64,000 nt of DNA from NCBI GenBank assembly GCA_944474755.1, contig OX104119.1, positions 2,095,075-2,159,074 of the forward strand, read 5' to 3'. This document shows positions 11,781 through 25,400 of the stretch, in pieces. Numbering within the stretch: position 1 is the first letter of the stretch; each line of letters starts with the position of its first letter. This DNA comes from Limnoperna fortunei (taxonomy: Eukaryota > Mollusca > Bivalvia > Mytilida > Modiolidae). Both the position numbers and the translations under genes were made by a program. The notes under the pieces were generated by a model. That model made no database searches, was not told where the DNA came from, and saw nothing but the letters and a program-made list of their open reading frames with translations.

Positions 11781-11996
11781 TTATTATATAGATCAAAATT
11801 TTTTCCGTAAAATTTTAATGCTTAATCCTAAATTTTATGAACGGCTAATGAATATCTGTATAGTACAAAATTTTTGCTGGAAAAAACCCGAGAGTGAAAA
11901 TAAACGATAATTTTCACATGTGATTTACCGTGATTTTTGTCACTCGGAAAATTCGATATTTCATCTCTATCTATATAATAATTATTTTAGAGTTAC

Positions 11997-12600
11997 ACTT
12001 AATACCAGGCCTGTTCATGTTACTCCTTGGAAGTTAATTATTACTAGCCTTGTCCATATGATCACTTGTATGCTACTTACTACTAACACTGTCTATGTAA
12101 CCTTTTTAAGGACTCTTTGTAAGGTACTATAACTAACCATGTCCATATGATACCCTAACAATATATTTACCACTAACGCTGTCTATGTGACCCATGCAGT
12201 GCACTTTATATTGACCCTGTCATTCTGACCCCTGTAAAGAATTTACTACTGAAACATGTGACTCCTTGTAAGGTATTTACTACTAACACTGATTATGTTA
12301 CTAGTTGTTAGTAACTAACTATGGATCCTGCCCATGTCGCTCCTCTTAGGCACGTTCTACAGATCCTTTCTGTGTGACTATCATTTAGTTACTTACTTCT
12401 GTCCTTGTCTATGAGAAACCCTGTAGGGCGCTTACTGCTGACAGTACCCATTGGACTGTCGATGTGAGGACCTTACCTACTTCTTACTCTGGTTATTCGC
12501 ACCTTCGTAAGGTACTTACTGCTAACATTGTTTATGACCCATATAAGGTATTTACTGCTAACCCTCTCGAAGTGGACTCTCTTTTAAGGTAACGACTACT
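11997..12600 (+). repeat. Degenerate 39-40 bp tandem array
   Basis: A motif like CTACTAACACTGTCTATGTGACCC recurs about every 38-40 bases (near 12015, 12054, 12094, 12142, 12181, 12221, 12254 and 12292) and decays further to 12600. Divergence is much higher than in the 2-kb minisatellite, so this array is old. Confidence 0.75.
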
Positions 12601-12619
12601 AACCCTACTAGCCCTGTAA

Positions 12620-13715
12620 ATCCCTGTGATAGCAGGATAGGTCAGCTGGTAAAGCACTTGAAAAAACATGGAAAAAAATAGGATTTCCCCACAAAAACAG
12701 AAGAATACTGATAGACGAGTAATAGCTCCATAACCAGTCATTAGAATGGTTTCGTCTAAACTATTGGTGGTCTCGATATTAAAAGCCTTTTTGCGTCGTC
12801 AAAACTTCTTTATCTATATATATCGTCAAGTTTAAGACAACTAAGTGTAACTGTCTAAAAATCTAACGGGTGATAACTTGGACAATCTTTCTGTTTCAAC
12901 ATAAAATGTGTTGATGACTCCTTTTATCAGTTATCTCTCTTGAACACATATAGGATACTCCTGCCAATAACTCTCAGATCCTCAGGTACAAATACGTCTT
13001 GCTATTAAAAATGGATACAAGGTAAAAGAAAAAGCCACATTAAGTGAACACGACCATTGGTCTCTATGTTAGTGTTTTATTATTGCAGTTACCTTTTGTT
13101 AATGTAATGCATACATACAAATTGACAAGTAAACATAACGGGTTTCCTTACTGAATTTTTGAGATATTGCCTCGGGCTGGCTTTTAGTTGGATATCAATG
13201 TCATTTTGGCTAAAGTTTTTGACAATATGACAAATACCTTTGATGTGTACTTGAGCAGTTAAATTTCAGTAACACTTACTTGTGTTTTAATCTGGTATCT
13301 TGAATTTCTGTATAATAAAAACAAGCGTCAGATATTGTCTACATTTTGTAAATAAACTTTAAGACTAAGTTCTTTTCTAGAAAATTTTACAGCTTCTCGA
13401 CAATATATTAACATACCGGATTGAATGATTTGCCGCTGTATATAATGTTAATGCCGTATATGTTAAACATAAACCTACAAAGATTCTATTGACAGGAATA
13501 TATTTCAGTTATGTATTCGGCGTAAAAAATCGGATTCAAATAATTCTTAAATTTGTGGTGTCTTTCGTCTTGCTTTGTCATTTAACATAATTTACCTAAA
13601 TATGCAAAAAAGTAAAGTAGTCAAAATCTCATTATAATTGAAATATTTAACGTTACATTATATTGCAACGTCAATTCTAACAATTTCAAATGAAAGGTCT
13701 TTTTGTTGTTTTTTT
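12620..13715. other. Mostly unrecognised; small tRNA-like SINE scrap at its left edge
   Basis: At 12630-12660 is AGCAGGATAGGTCAGCTGGTAAAGCAC, which resembles the A-box half of a tRNA-derived SINE, but no B box or tail follows. The rest is AT-rich with no open frame or repeat that I recognise. Confidence 0.3.
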
Positions 13716-13721
13716 TTGCTA

Positions 13722-13885
13722 GAGTACTCGACCAAAACACACAAACTTCGGTATGAAAACTGACAATCGTTGTCAATTAACTTTTAGTCGAGTACACCTG
13801 CCCGCAGTGAGAGTCAAACCCGGAACTTCAACGTTGACACAAACATGATCAATAGTAGATGTCTACTTTGACCATTCGACCACTG
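13722..13885 (-). repeat. tRNA-derived SINE, 5' fragment
   Basis: The minus strand reads GTGGTCGAATGGTCAAAGTA (A-box region), then CTACTATTGATCATG, then GGGTTTGACTCTCACTGCGG (B-box region) and GCAGGTGTACTCGACT. This is the same family as the full-length copy at 58.6 kb. The 3' half is missing or unrecognisable. Confidence 0.75.
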
Positions 13886-14032
13886 AAATGAAATAAAATG
13901 AATTTAGTCATTTTAAAAATTGGTATTATCTATTACAATAGGATGCTGTGTTGCGTTTTTCTTTGTGGATTCGGTTGTATCGGGGTAATATAATTTTAGT
14001 GGGGACCTTCGAGAGCTTATCCAACTAAAACA

Positions 14033-14760
14033 TTGGATAGACACAAGGCAGAAACTTGTCTTTTAAAATATCTAAAAGACAGGTTCGATTTTATGTGTAC
14101 CATTGTATATGAGCAAATCAGATGCTTTTTTAAAAAGGAGTTTGATAATTTAATCCTTCAAAGTTGTGACGTATTTGATTTTTCAGCATGTTTAGTTTCA
14201 TTTAGGACAACAAATTCAGCCAAACTCGAACAACTGATTCCGACGGTGTTGATATTGAGTTCTAATGAGCATAAAATGACATAACTATCTATTTAGGCAA
14301 TTAAATGCAAATCTGATGAGATGAAAAGATTTGTTAAAGTCATTTGTTTGCAATCATTATTGCAATTTTTGGCTTCATCTGAAAAAGGGGCTTGCAGAAA
14401 AGAAGATTAAAATGTAAAATTGGTAAAGATATACAGATTGCACATGATTCCACTAATATAAAATGAGAGGGATAGTACACCAATAACTTTCAGTTAGGCG
14501 AAATAAAAAATTTTTTCTTGTTAATTAACTTGGATTTTAAATCAGCAGCAAAAATCATACGAAATCCTCAGATGATTGGGTCAAACTATTTTCTCATGAA
14601 CCATACAGTGCTCACCGTTCAGATCTCCCAGCAAGTCTCAATACGTGATACAAAAGGGAGCCCTATCTTTTGGGGCTATCAGTTCAAATTACCAAAAGCC
14701 TCGCCGCAAAAGTGTATGGAGAGTTGCATGCTTATTGTACGCTTAAGACCGTTTTGAAGA
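14033..14760. other. Two short open frames, no recognised product
   Basis: Plus-strand frames of 83 codons (from 14033) and 79 codons (from 14518) show no domain signature. The second adjoins the dispersed repeat that follows and may be part of it. I do not call either a gene. Confidence 0.3.
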
Positions 14761-14769
14761 TGTTGATAA

Positions 14770-15124
14770 GTGTAGGCTTGTTATAGCCTCTACAAAAGAC
14801 CAAATCATCTGACCCCACCAAATACTCCTATTACAGTTGCATTCAAACATACTTCTTGTATGTTCTATTTCTCTGCTAATTTATTGTTTCTTTACCTGAT
14901 CTTGTCCTGAAAATAGTGAATATTTGTATTTTCTATAGGAAATATAGAGGGTCTTATAAAGTGCCATACTTCTTGAACGATAGACCACATGTGTAGATTT
15001 CGCAAAATGTAGGCTCATTGTCGCCGCTACAAAAGACTAGATTTTCAGTCCCCATCCCAAATACTCCATACTTTCACAGTGGCAGTCAAAGTTAATCAAT
15101 CAATCAATCAAGCAAGCAAGCAAT
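14770..15124 (+). repeat. Two 3' ends of the (AATC)n-tailed dispersed repeat
   Basis: The GTAGGCT(C/T)..TT, GCTACAAAAGAC and CAAATACTCC(A/T) blocks occur twice, at about 14774-14905 and 15008-15095. The second copy ends in (AATC)n followed by (AAGC)n at 15094-15123. The sequence matches the nested element at 5.07-5.47 kb. Confidence 0.7.
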
Positions 15125-17395
15125 TGTATCACTTTAATTTGAAATGGGTGTGAATCGTAATACATCTTTCGTCCATTTGATTGACAATAACAAGGGTGCT
15201 GCCCCATTCAGCCATGAAACAGAAGACAATCTGTTGGCAGGCCATTGAAAACTCTTCCTTTAAAAAACTTACTAAACAGCTGAGCTAGAACGCATGATAC
15301 ACTCATCGGAAGATAAGGACATGAGATAAACACATTATGAATTTATGAGGGCACAATTCTATCTGCACTGATTAGACATAATAACCTGTACAAATATCAA
15401 CAATGGACCGAATTTCAAGAAATTTTAGTTAGAGTCTGAAAACTAAAAACTCCACTCTTTTTGCTAAAAAATCCCATAATTTTAATTAAAATAAAGAACT
15501 CAAATCTATCAAAATATAAACTTCCAGAAAATTTTAACAATCTATGAAACAGAGTTAACAAGATTAAACAAGATTAAAATGTTGAGCCTGGAAATGAACA
15601 TGTCTACAGACTGACATCACATCACATACGATAACATGAGACTTGTCCCATAATACGAACTTAACATGCACAATTCAATAACATACTGATATTATTTTTG
15701 CATAATTTCATTAAAATATGTTAAATGACATCTGCTATATTTGGTTAAAATATGTTAAAAAAGTTTGATAACTATATCAGATATTAATATGAAAACTTTT
15801 CATTAGATGCTTATTAAATGTGATGATTCTTTTAATCATCACCAGTATTATTTTTAGCATTTAAAAGATATTTGATTGACAGGCATAGTTTGATACAATA
15901 ATACATTTGTTGAATATGGTGCTTGCAATAAAAACAAACGAAGTAATAGTTTGTTGTTTGCAAATTAAGAGCTGCAGATAATATGTTGTCTTAAATATAT
16001 GTTTACCTGTCTGACCTTTTGATTTCAGCCATGCGGGTACATAATCTTTATTCTAGAAAAAGAAGATTTACATGTATCAAATACCTTAATTAACATTCTC
16101 CATTACATGTATTTTTGTATAATCTGTTTTATATCATCATATACATGTAGGTTTACATGTAAGTAAAACATACCCTTGTTAATAAACACACGGACAAGGA
16201 GAAGTGCATTAAATGTAAACAGTATCTATCCAAAAATATCAAACATCAGGAAATGAATAAATAAGTAGAAATATTAAATGATTTATAGATTTATCAAGAT
16301 AAGATTTCTTTTAATAACATGATTAGTTATAATTATTTGTGTATGTTGTTTAAAAACTTTGTTATACTATCAGACATATCCTGATTATGAATTGACCGGT
16401 TATTGCTCTACCCTTTTTTTTCTGCATGTCAATTGTATGTTGTTTTAAAGACTGTTTAATACTATAAGACATATCCCGATTCATAGTTGACCAGTTATTG
16501 CTCTACTTTCTGCTGCATCCTTTGTGAAAATGAAAGTTTCCAAGAAATGAAAAATAGGACAAATGTCTCCAATTATTTCATAATATTAGGTACACAAATT
16601 CAATATGTGTGTAATCTATCTATGAGGTTTAAGATATCAGTGTAAAAAATGTAAAAGAAGTTAATTACACAACATTGCTACTGTACACTTTGCCGATGAA
16701 TTAATAAGTTCCCAACTTTGGATAAATAGGAAAAAAATCTTCAAACAATTTAGTAATACCAGTTGCACAAATTCAATATTTGAAAAGTCTTTCTGTGAAT
16801 GTTTTGTGATTTGGTTTGAAAACTATAGGAGGAGTTGATTACACAAAAAACAGTTCGCCCTACTTTGCCATACTATGACACAGGTTTGCACTTGTGAACC
16901 AAGCGATGCATTACAAATTGACCTCTCCTTTGTTAATGAATACCTTATTGATTAATCAAATGTTGGCTACACATACTATTTAACTATTTTCAGGAATGGA
17001 ACAGGCAATCTCCACGCAAAGTATTCTTTGTATCCACGACAACCACAATAACCTCTGCCATACTGTTGGAAGACATTGGGAGAGATATCTCTCATGGCGG
17101 ATACGCTTTGCGTACAAACGCAGTAATTTCAGTGTAAAATTGTATCAAACGTGTATAAATAGACTATTTATTTTGTATTATTGTGCAATCATGTTCTTTG
17201 TTTACAAACGTCACGGGCTTACGTCAACTGTAGAGGCACAGTGAAAGGAGGATGACGTGTAGCAGAGTTTATATCTGGGAACCAGTTATGTTCTCTGTGT
17301 CGGAGAGTTGAAAACCGGCTTGCAAACAATAAATCAATGCGAAAAAGGGATGGTCCAAGAGGAGAAAAATTTTAACTGCCCTTTCATATGTAGTA
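15125..17395. other. AT-rich stretch, nothing recognised
   Basis: No gene, RNA or clear repeat. Around 16330-16520 a phrase like ATCAGACATATCC(T/C)GATT..TTGACCGGTTATTGCTCTACC occurs twice, about 120 bases apart, a small local duplication. The 82-codon frame at 16996 lacks any domain. Confidence 0.4.
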
Positions 17396-17403
17396 TAGAG
17401 AAT

Positions 17404-17510
17404 AAATAGATAATGTAGACTGTTTTAGCGGCTACAATGAGCCTACAATTGATGCAAAATCTGTCTTTATTATGCAAGGAGCGTAGCCCTCTTAAAAAAA
17501 TCACGGTTAC
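17404..17510 (-). repeat. Fragment of the (AATC)n-tailed dispersed repeat
   Basis: Minus-strand copy of the TAGCGGCTACAATGAGCCTAC ... TGCAAGGAGCGTAGC blocks seen at 5.2 kb and in the Ig introns. Confidence 0.6.
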
Positions 17511-18206
17511 CCTGAGAATCTGCACTATGAAACCTACCAGTATTGTTAATTGAATCCATATAAATAAATGATATGTAATATTAAACAACTGTAACTCGTC
17601 ATGGGCAACAAAAGTGAAAGTAAAATCAAACTTGAATAGTAATTTTATGTGTTTTTTATAATATTAAACATTGCATCTATTTAAAAAAAAACAAATATAT
17701 TATATAATGTATAAAAAATGAAGTAGAGAATATCCTACAGGCTATTAACACTGAATAAACTATATACATGAACAAAGGAAGGAAGTTGAATAGAATTCCA
17801 AAGCAAGTACTATCCCCAATTAAGTAGATTAAACTTGTAAATGTGCAAAGACAATTTCTACACCTGTAGAATTATTTAATTAAAATTTAATATAATAATT
17901 TATTGTACAAAAACAACTGTATATATGACATTTGGATGTGTGGATGAGGGAGGCATATTCATGGCTTAAAAATAACGAGTATGGATACTAGTAAATTAAA
18001 GTTCAAGGCCATAATTTTGTCACAAATCATAGGAAAGGACCGAAATTAAAACTTGATCTGTAGCTTATGTTTTTTGGTCTCATACAACGTATCAGCCCAA
18101 TATCTCAAAGTATTTAGAAAAAATACTTGGAACACATGTTTTACTGACGGACTGAAGTACAGAAACAGTGCAAACCTATACTCTCCTTCGGTGATGATGT
18201 TATGGA

Positions 18207-19451
18207 TTAAAATATTGCTTTTATAAGATTTCTCACCTTTTTATAGTTTTCAAACCAAGTCTGAAAGAAATCTTGAATCTTATGACTTTCACTATGTTCT
18301 TCACAAAAGTATTCGTCTCCTAAATCCACTAATTCACTGTAGCTATGTCGACCAGCAGGATTGTGTATGTTGCCATCAGAGCATTTCAACTTTATAGAGT
18401 AAGACAATCTCCTAGTTTCGAATTTTTTTTTTAGTCTCGCAATTGTTTCTTCCAGTTCTTTTAGCATTTCTTTACATTTTCCTTTCTTCATATTTCTCCA
18501 TTGCCATATCTGTAGTGCTATTGTGTTTTTACAGAAGCATAAAATAAATTTTATGAACTTGGTACTGTCGAGAAAGAACACTCCCATACCATGATAAATA
18601 GCCACTCGCCCTTTTGATGGTTCAGTGCACATAGCATATTGACTGATATAATAACACAGAATATGGCTAAAAACGTCTAACGGCATGAAATCAAACTCGA
18701 TACACAGCCATGGTGTGCGCTTACAGTTATCTTTCTTTGCATTGAACATTTCAATAATATAGATAAATGAAGCTTTCTCTGAGATCATGCAGGGCAAATA
18801 ATAAGTAGGTGAGATTTGCATTTGTCCTTTGTCCGTTAAAGTTGAAAGATTGACTATAATGCCAAACATTTCCAATACATTTAGTAAATGACTTCTGTGT
18901 TTGTTAAAATCAAGTTGTGGTTCTTTATCAAAGAGTTTTTCAATCAGAGAGTTTTCAAGCTTTCCAGTGTCTTCAAGGATTTTCCATTCATCGGTCAGCT
19001 TCAGGTTGGAATCAAATTTGTCTGATACAAGACATCTGAAAGCATTTGCTAACCAGTTTTGTTTAAGTATAATATAGTCTTTTAAACTTTCGAAATATAT
19101 GACATTTCCAACATTATGTTGATATTTCAGAAAAAGATTGATTTCATCCTCGCTACCAATTAAACATTTTGAAGATACTTCAATAATATCTGGCCAAGAT
19201 AGTATGTTCAACTCAGCCTCTCTTAAAATATCAAGTGCACGCTCTAAACGAATCCATCGTAAAGGTAAATTGTCTGCAAAGGTTGTAAGTTGCTTTCCAT
19301 ACTTAAAAATTGTGTCGCGCAAAGCATTAAAATCCTCTTCTTCTGATTCTATGTTAGAAACATAGCATATATCTCTTATATGCTTTTTCTTTGCTTCGTT
19401 TCTCACTACAGACAGCAGCTGTTTGCGAAAGTCTTCTTTTCGTGTCTGTAG
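18207..19451 (-). CDS. COR-domain terminal exon of the Ig-Roc-COR gene
   Basis: Acceptor TTCGTTTCAG|CTACAG at 19452/19451, then 414 codons to the stop at 18207. The first residues (LQTRKEDFRKQLLSVVRN ... ICYVSNIESEEEDFNALRDTI) complete the Roc fold and supply its VSN G5-like motif. The rest has the helical COR pattern: LPLRWIRLERALDILRE, WPDIIEVSSKCLIGSEDEINLFLKYQHNVGNVIYF, LKDYIILKQNWLANAFRCL and LLNVLEMFGIIVNLS, ending in a beta-rich half with ISPTYYLPCM. It then continues through a Lys/Glu-rich helix (MKKGKCKEMLKELEETIARLKKKF) to a short C-terminus. COR mediates ROCO dimerisation. No kinase or death domain follows, which matches many invertebrate ROCO paralogues. Confidence 0.88.
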   Translation of the reverse strand, partial: LQTRKEDFRKQLLSVVRNEAKKKHIRDICYVSNIESEEEDFNALRDTIFKYGKQLTTFADNLPLRWIRLERALDILREAELNILSWPDIIEVSSKCLIGSEDEINLFLKYQHNVGNVIYFESLKDYIILKQNWLANAFRCLVSDKFDSNLKLTDEWKILEDTGKLENSLIEKLFDKEPQLDFNKHRSHLLNVLEMFGIIVNLSTLTDKGQMQISPTYYLPCMISEKASFIYIIEMFNAKKDNCKRTPWLCIEFDFMPLDVFSHILCYYISQYAMCTEPSKGRVAIYHGMGVFFLDSTKFIKFILCFCKNTIALQIWQWRNMKKGKCKEMLKELEETIARLKKKFETRRLSYSIKLKCSDGNIHNPAGRHSYSELVDLGDEYFCEEHSESHKIQDFFQTWFENYKKVRNLIKAIF

Positions 19452-22400
19452 CTGAAACGAAGCAAAAATCATTATGATTTCTGTTTCTCCTCACTTGTTA
19501 TCACAAATAGTAAACCAATAAAGGAAATACACATGTAAAGACTGGATATCAGAAATCTACAAATGTATCCAAACGAATTTAACTATATGTTTGTTGAAAA
19601 TGTCCCAAGCATTTTAAATCGAGTAATCATTAACATGAAAGAGTAAAACCAAAGAAAATATAGATTAAACAGTTGTTATGTTTGAATTCTGACAGAAACA
19701 CACAAAAAAGAGTTTCTAAAATGACTCATTATTATCATTCCTGACAAGTGCATTGCACGGCCCATGCCCATCAGGTATATGCAATATAACTTATTATAAT
19801 CTTGATTAGGTTTTAATTATTCCTTGTAGAGCCCTCCCTTTAGTCTACTGAAACAAAATTTCTAAATTGGCAAAATTTACAAAGATATATTTGTTTCGCT
19901 GTAGTTATATGTACACAAATAAATCAGGGATAAAGGGATAAATTTAACAAATAATTTAAAATAAACTGTTTTCTGACTAGCTAAAACGTGTACCTGGCCC
20001 CAAGTTTTGAATCGGCCATTGAAATATCAAGCTCGGTGGGCAATTGAGTGATTTTAAATAGAACAGATCACTTACATTGTTTCTACACTCATCAATTCTT
20101 GTACAAACAATAATAGCGGGGGGATAGAGAACGTTTGTTTCTATCCCATCCTTGGTTTTCTCATCTCCACAGGAGTGAATAGTATCAAGCCAGAAATCTA
20201 CGTACTCTAAAAAATAAAGGTGCCATTTAAATCTAAGTTTCAATCTTTTCTGTAAGCTTTGCTTATTTTTAATTTTTTTTCAAATGTTTTGTCTAGCGTC
20301 CATTGTCTAGAATTGTCAAAATTATCATGAAATTTATTTTCAGAACATTAGTTATTTTTCAGGTAGAGCTTTTATCACCAAAATTCAAACGTTATAACAA
20401 GATAAATAGATAATTTATTAAGATTCAATGGATAGTGGTAAATTAAAAAACAAGTCATTTGACTGATTCATAAATTAAAACATTTTTGCGGTATTAAAGT
20501 GGATTGGCTGAATAGTTGCTCAATGCGCTTCACTAATATTTTAGGTATAAAATCACAAAGAGATCATTTGTGATTCGCAGGTTGATAAAGGTACACAAAG
20601 TAATGTCTTCACTTGTTATCATAAAAAACAATATCCCTTAAAGCTACATTGACTTAGGATTGTTGGATTAACTATACATACAAACCCTTATAAAAACAGT
20701 CCAGCAATTTTTCGTTGTGTTTAACATTTAAAAATTCAATTCAATAAAATTGTCTGTCGTTTATGAATTATTAAATTGATTGAACTCTAACTATAAAAAG
20801 CAAAATATGAAATATAACAAATATACACAGAACCCGAAACGGATCAAACCTGTCTTAACCGACCTTTTGTGAAGAGAAATTGTAAGAAAGGTCACATAAG
20901 ACAGGGGGTTTTGATACAGAGGTCATGATGTTTGCATGCTGTCAGCTTGTAATAGAGTAATAGAGTGAATTGTAGACCTGTATTGTGTAATTTATTAAGA
21001 ATAAAGTTAAAAAATGGCAATTATTTCATCTTATAAGGAACGTACAAAAAATATAATAATTACGAGGGCAAGTCGGTTGAGAACCAGTGAACACCAGTTC
21101 TCTGATTTTCCCCTCTATAAAACAAAATGGCATTAACATAAAATAAACGCGATGGGCCAATGAAAATGTTTAGATAAAGAATTCACATTGGTAGTGGCTA
21201 CAAACCTTTTTGAAATCGCCAAAAGTGGTCATTAACTTAGCCTTCCATTTTATAACCTTACAACCCTCTAAAAAGAGGTTGTGTCATATCCAGAGACAGA
21301 AGACACATTGGGTAGGTCTGTATCAGTACCCAGATGATGCCAAGGATTATAGACTAGATAATTGTAAATGATTCTAATAGGATTCCAATTCAGATCTGTC
21401 CAATGGCTTTTTGTCCAATGGCTTATTTTATGAAAACTTTTTTTATTTGACTAGTGAGTATTATTGCCATTTTAAATATCGGTCCGGTCATCATACACAA
21501 CATAGACATAGGATAATTCTATAAGTGGCGTCTTACATTCATACTACATTGAAATACCGGTGATGACCTCACATAGAAAATATGTCTGAAACCAGAGGCT
21601 TTCCGGAGCCTGCATCCCTCTCCAGATTTATATATAGAACATGGAAGACATTTGAACATTTTTGTCCTTTTCCTCAACTAAGTATTGCGAGGGCAATCAT
21701 TTTCAATTCATGTTAGGTATAAAAAAAACTTTGAAGAGGACCATTCAATGAATATCGCTGGAAAAATTGGATTTAATCTTCTGCAGTGGTTTCAGAGAAG
21801 AAACTCTTTAAACATGTTAACATTCTGTGTTAAACTACTTGTAAATCTGGCAGTAACAGACTAGCAGCTATCCTGGATTTCCTTTCAGAACACATAGTTT
21901 TGTTTTAACATACTAATAAGGCAATTTATAATTTAAATGGTTTAGCTATACTAAACTATGGTTTTTTTAATTAAAACAGTGACAAACCTCCAATCTTATA
22001 AAATCCATCTTCAATTGTAATTGGTTTCACATCTTTCGTGATGTTGGCAACTAAAAGATATAATGCATTTTGATTGAGAAATATTGGGTGAGTGGCATAG
22101 TATTCCTTTTCTCCAGCAAAATCCAAAATTCCACATTCCACAAACTTATCATCTGGTACCTCCACTTGTTCTATACCATTTAGGAAATCATCCAAACCCT
22201 TTGAAACCTTTTCAGTCAATGCTCTATTTATTGTTTTGTTGAGCTTTGGCTTGGAGTAATTCTTTCTTTTAAAAGGCCCTACTTTTATAAGTGAATTTCG
22301 TATTTTTTTCGGTGCTTCTGTTATTTTTTCTCTAATGTTCTTTATTGAAGCAGGTTTCTGCTTTCTTTTTACTACACTCTTTTCACTTGTATTAAGGGAA

Positions 22401-25400
22401 TCTCTTTTACTATTATCATTGCTATCATCATCCTGAAAACCACAGGCACCTAAACTGTCAGATGTCTCTTGTAAAGTTCCCTCTTTGACAGTGCTTGTAT
22501 GGCTAGCAATCTTTATTCGACTCAACAATTCTTTCTTTTTATCTGATACTGCAAAAATAAAACTGAGTATCTAAGCACGACTACATACAGATCTCAAAAT
22601 AAACAAAACTTACTACATAAGAATGTATATAGGTAACAAAGGAGAATTAACAAAAAAAACATGTACCTGTATTACATAGATTGGAATATTGTAGTCACTA
22701 AACTATATATCACCTACGAACAAAATATATATCCAGGTTGCAATAATACTCATTCCTTTACAGAAAATATACTGATAAACTTCTGTCACAAAGTAATAAC
22801 TCAATATAAATCTACCTAATTTTAACTTTAGGTGAATAAATGCGACTTCCATGATTTAGCTATTTATTGAGAACCAGAATTACTTAATATAAAACGTTTA
22901 AATATCTATTACCGTGAAATCCTTTTTATTCATAGGGTACACTTTTTCATGCTTTTTTAGATGCCTAAAACCATGAAATCAAACATAAATCAAACAAAAA
23001 TAACAAAAATAATACATTGATAACAGATGGTAACTTTTAAACCACGACCTGAAATATGTCAGAGATCTCTCAAGCTATTTTTGAGCATGCTGTATTTTTG
23101 TTGTAATTAAAGAAGATAACCTTTATAGGAAACAAAAGTATATTGTATGTTTCCGAATCCTACTTGTTATAATTGTTTTGCTGTATAAAATGTTAATAAA
23201 ATACAGTTTAACTATACACAACTTAAATTTCATCATTGATAACCCGACTGTGAAAGATATATTTATAAAACTAATGTAAACCATTGTTGAACTCAAAGCT
23301 GATGTATACTGTAATCGTATTAAACAAAAGTCGTATGATGCCTGATAGAAAGCCGATTTTCTAATGCATGGGTTACTTTTAAGATTTATAAACATTTTGA
23401 CAGTAGTTGTTTTTTGGAGCTAGGAAAATCAACATAAAAACCTTTTGAACAATCTTTGCAGTAACAAATATATTCACGTAACTACATTTAAAAACATGCA
23501 GGAAAAATACCCAAACAATTAACAAATGTTCTTCTTCTTCGGGAGTACAAAATAAATATTACTTAGCTACAGCAAACTATACCATAGAGCAGGAGAATGT
23601 CAAATAATCAAGGGATCCAGTTAAATATTTGCTAATTCAGGGAAAACTAAATACAATAACAGCTTTTATTCTGAACACGAAATTTCAAAATAATTTCAAA
23701 TTACTTTTTTTAAATATTTTAAATATGTTTGTATATTTGAATTGTGTTTTACGCAACCTTCAGCAATTGTTCAGCTATTTCATGGCGTCTGTTTTTTAGT
23801 GGGAAGGAATAACACCCCGACCAACATGAAATCCTTGTCAATCACTGTTGGAGTGGAGCACACCTCCCCGCATCTGAATGTTGACAGTCACTTAGTTTGT
23901 AGTTGATGACCTACTACTTTAATCACTCGGCCCCTGTTTGTTTAAAACAATAAGCCCACAGACACATTGATAGACAATTGTTAACTTTTCATGGGACCAA
24001 TATGACAAAATGACAGTATACTTTTAGCAGTAAGACTGACTTTGAATTTATTAAATGCTAATAAAATGTATTTTAAAATGCAAGACATCACATTAATAAT
24101 AATATGCATTGTTGTATTGTTAAGTCCTAGTAATGGTCATCGTTTTTTCTCGGTCAAATGGTTAACTCTATTTCACCCTACAATGTTTTTTTATAGAGCA
24201 TACAGTAGGACTTTTTATCACAAAACGGCAGTTGTTGGTGGCTTAGATTCCTGTTTTTTAAATTTAGCATCATTCTGTAAGAGACATGGTTACTAGAGAT
24301 GTGGTTGGGAAATAAAGTAAGTATTGTTACCATATATTTTGACGAAATGAGAGCCGAACAGTAGTTTTCAGGTAGAGATTCCTTTTATTTTTACAACTAC
24401 TGCCTGTTTCAGTTACATTGTTTTGACGTCTTTGGAAGATGCTACATATTTGTTGGTGTTGTTACCACGTTTACAGCACGTTTACAGCACGCATTCGTAC
24501 AAATCATACAAATCTTACGTCGACTAAATGTCTGGTGAACGTCACGAATTTTTCGTAAACTTTGCTGTCTTTTAAAGTTTGTAAATTGGTATAGGTTATA
24601 TAGTAACCCAACTGCAATCAAAAACTTAAATTGTAACGACGTAATATTGTTTGCTGCGGTTTGAATTTCCTCTATTATATGCTAGAAATTAAGATTCTAA
24701 GAGAGTTCAATGCTATCAAATATCGCTTACACCCGTCGCAATATGTCTAAATTTACTATAAATTATTAATAAAACATTTTACACAAAAGAATCATTTCAA
24801 TGCCTTTTTAATAACAAAGGGTAAAATATTACTAGATGTATGCAAGATGTTGATGATCTTGAGAAAGGCCTTACAAAGAAAACATAACATGTTGACAGGT
24901 AATGACTTTGGGATAGATACTTTTTATGTGTTTACTTATGCTAGAGATAGGCATGGTAAGAGAGCTGCTACAGATAGGCATTATAAGAGAGATAACTCTT
25001 ATGAAATGTCGATAAAACTTGTCGCAACATTTCTAGCTAACTCCTTATTATAAACAAAACAACTAAGAAACAAATCATTTCAATACCATAATAAATAACA
25101 AAGAGTCAAAAATTTGAATGCGAAATCAATTATAGCCATTAACAATCGACGGATTATAACTTAGCAATAAATATTTTTATTGTTTTGTATTATTTGTATT
25201 ATTTGCTAGAGATTGTCATCCTAAGAGAGATAATTCATATAACAAATTGATAAAACCTGTCTAAATTTACTCGTAATTATTAATAGAACATTTTAAGATG
25301 AAAAACAATTTAACAGCTATGCGAATAACACAGGTCAAACACTAGTACGTGACCTTGACCTTGTGCAAATTTTCAAGGTCAACTGTCATAGGGTCTACTA

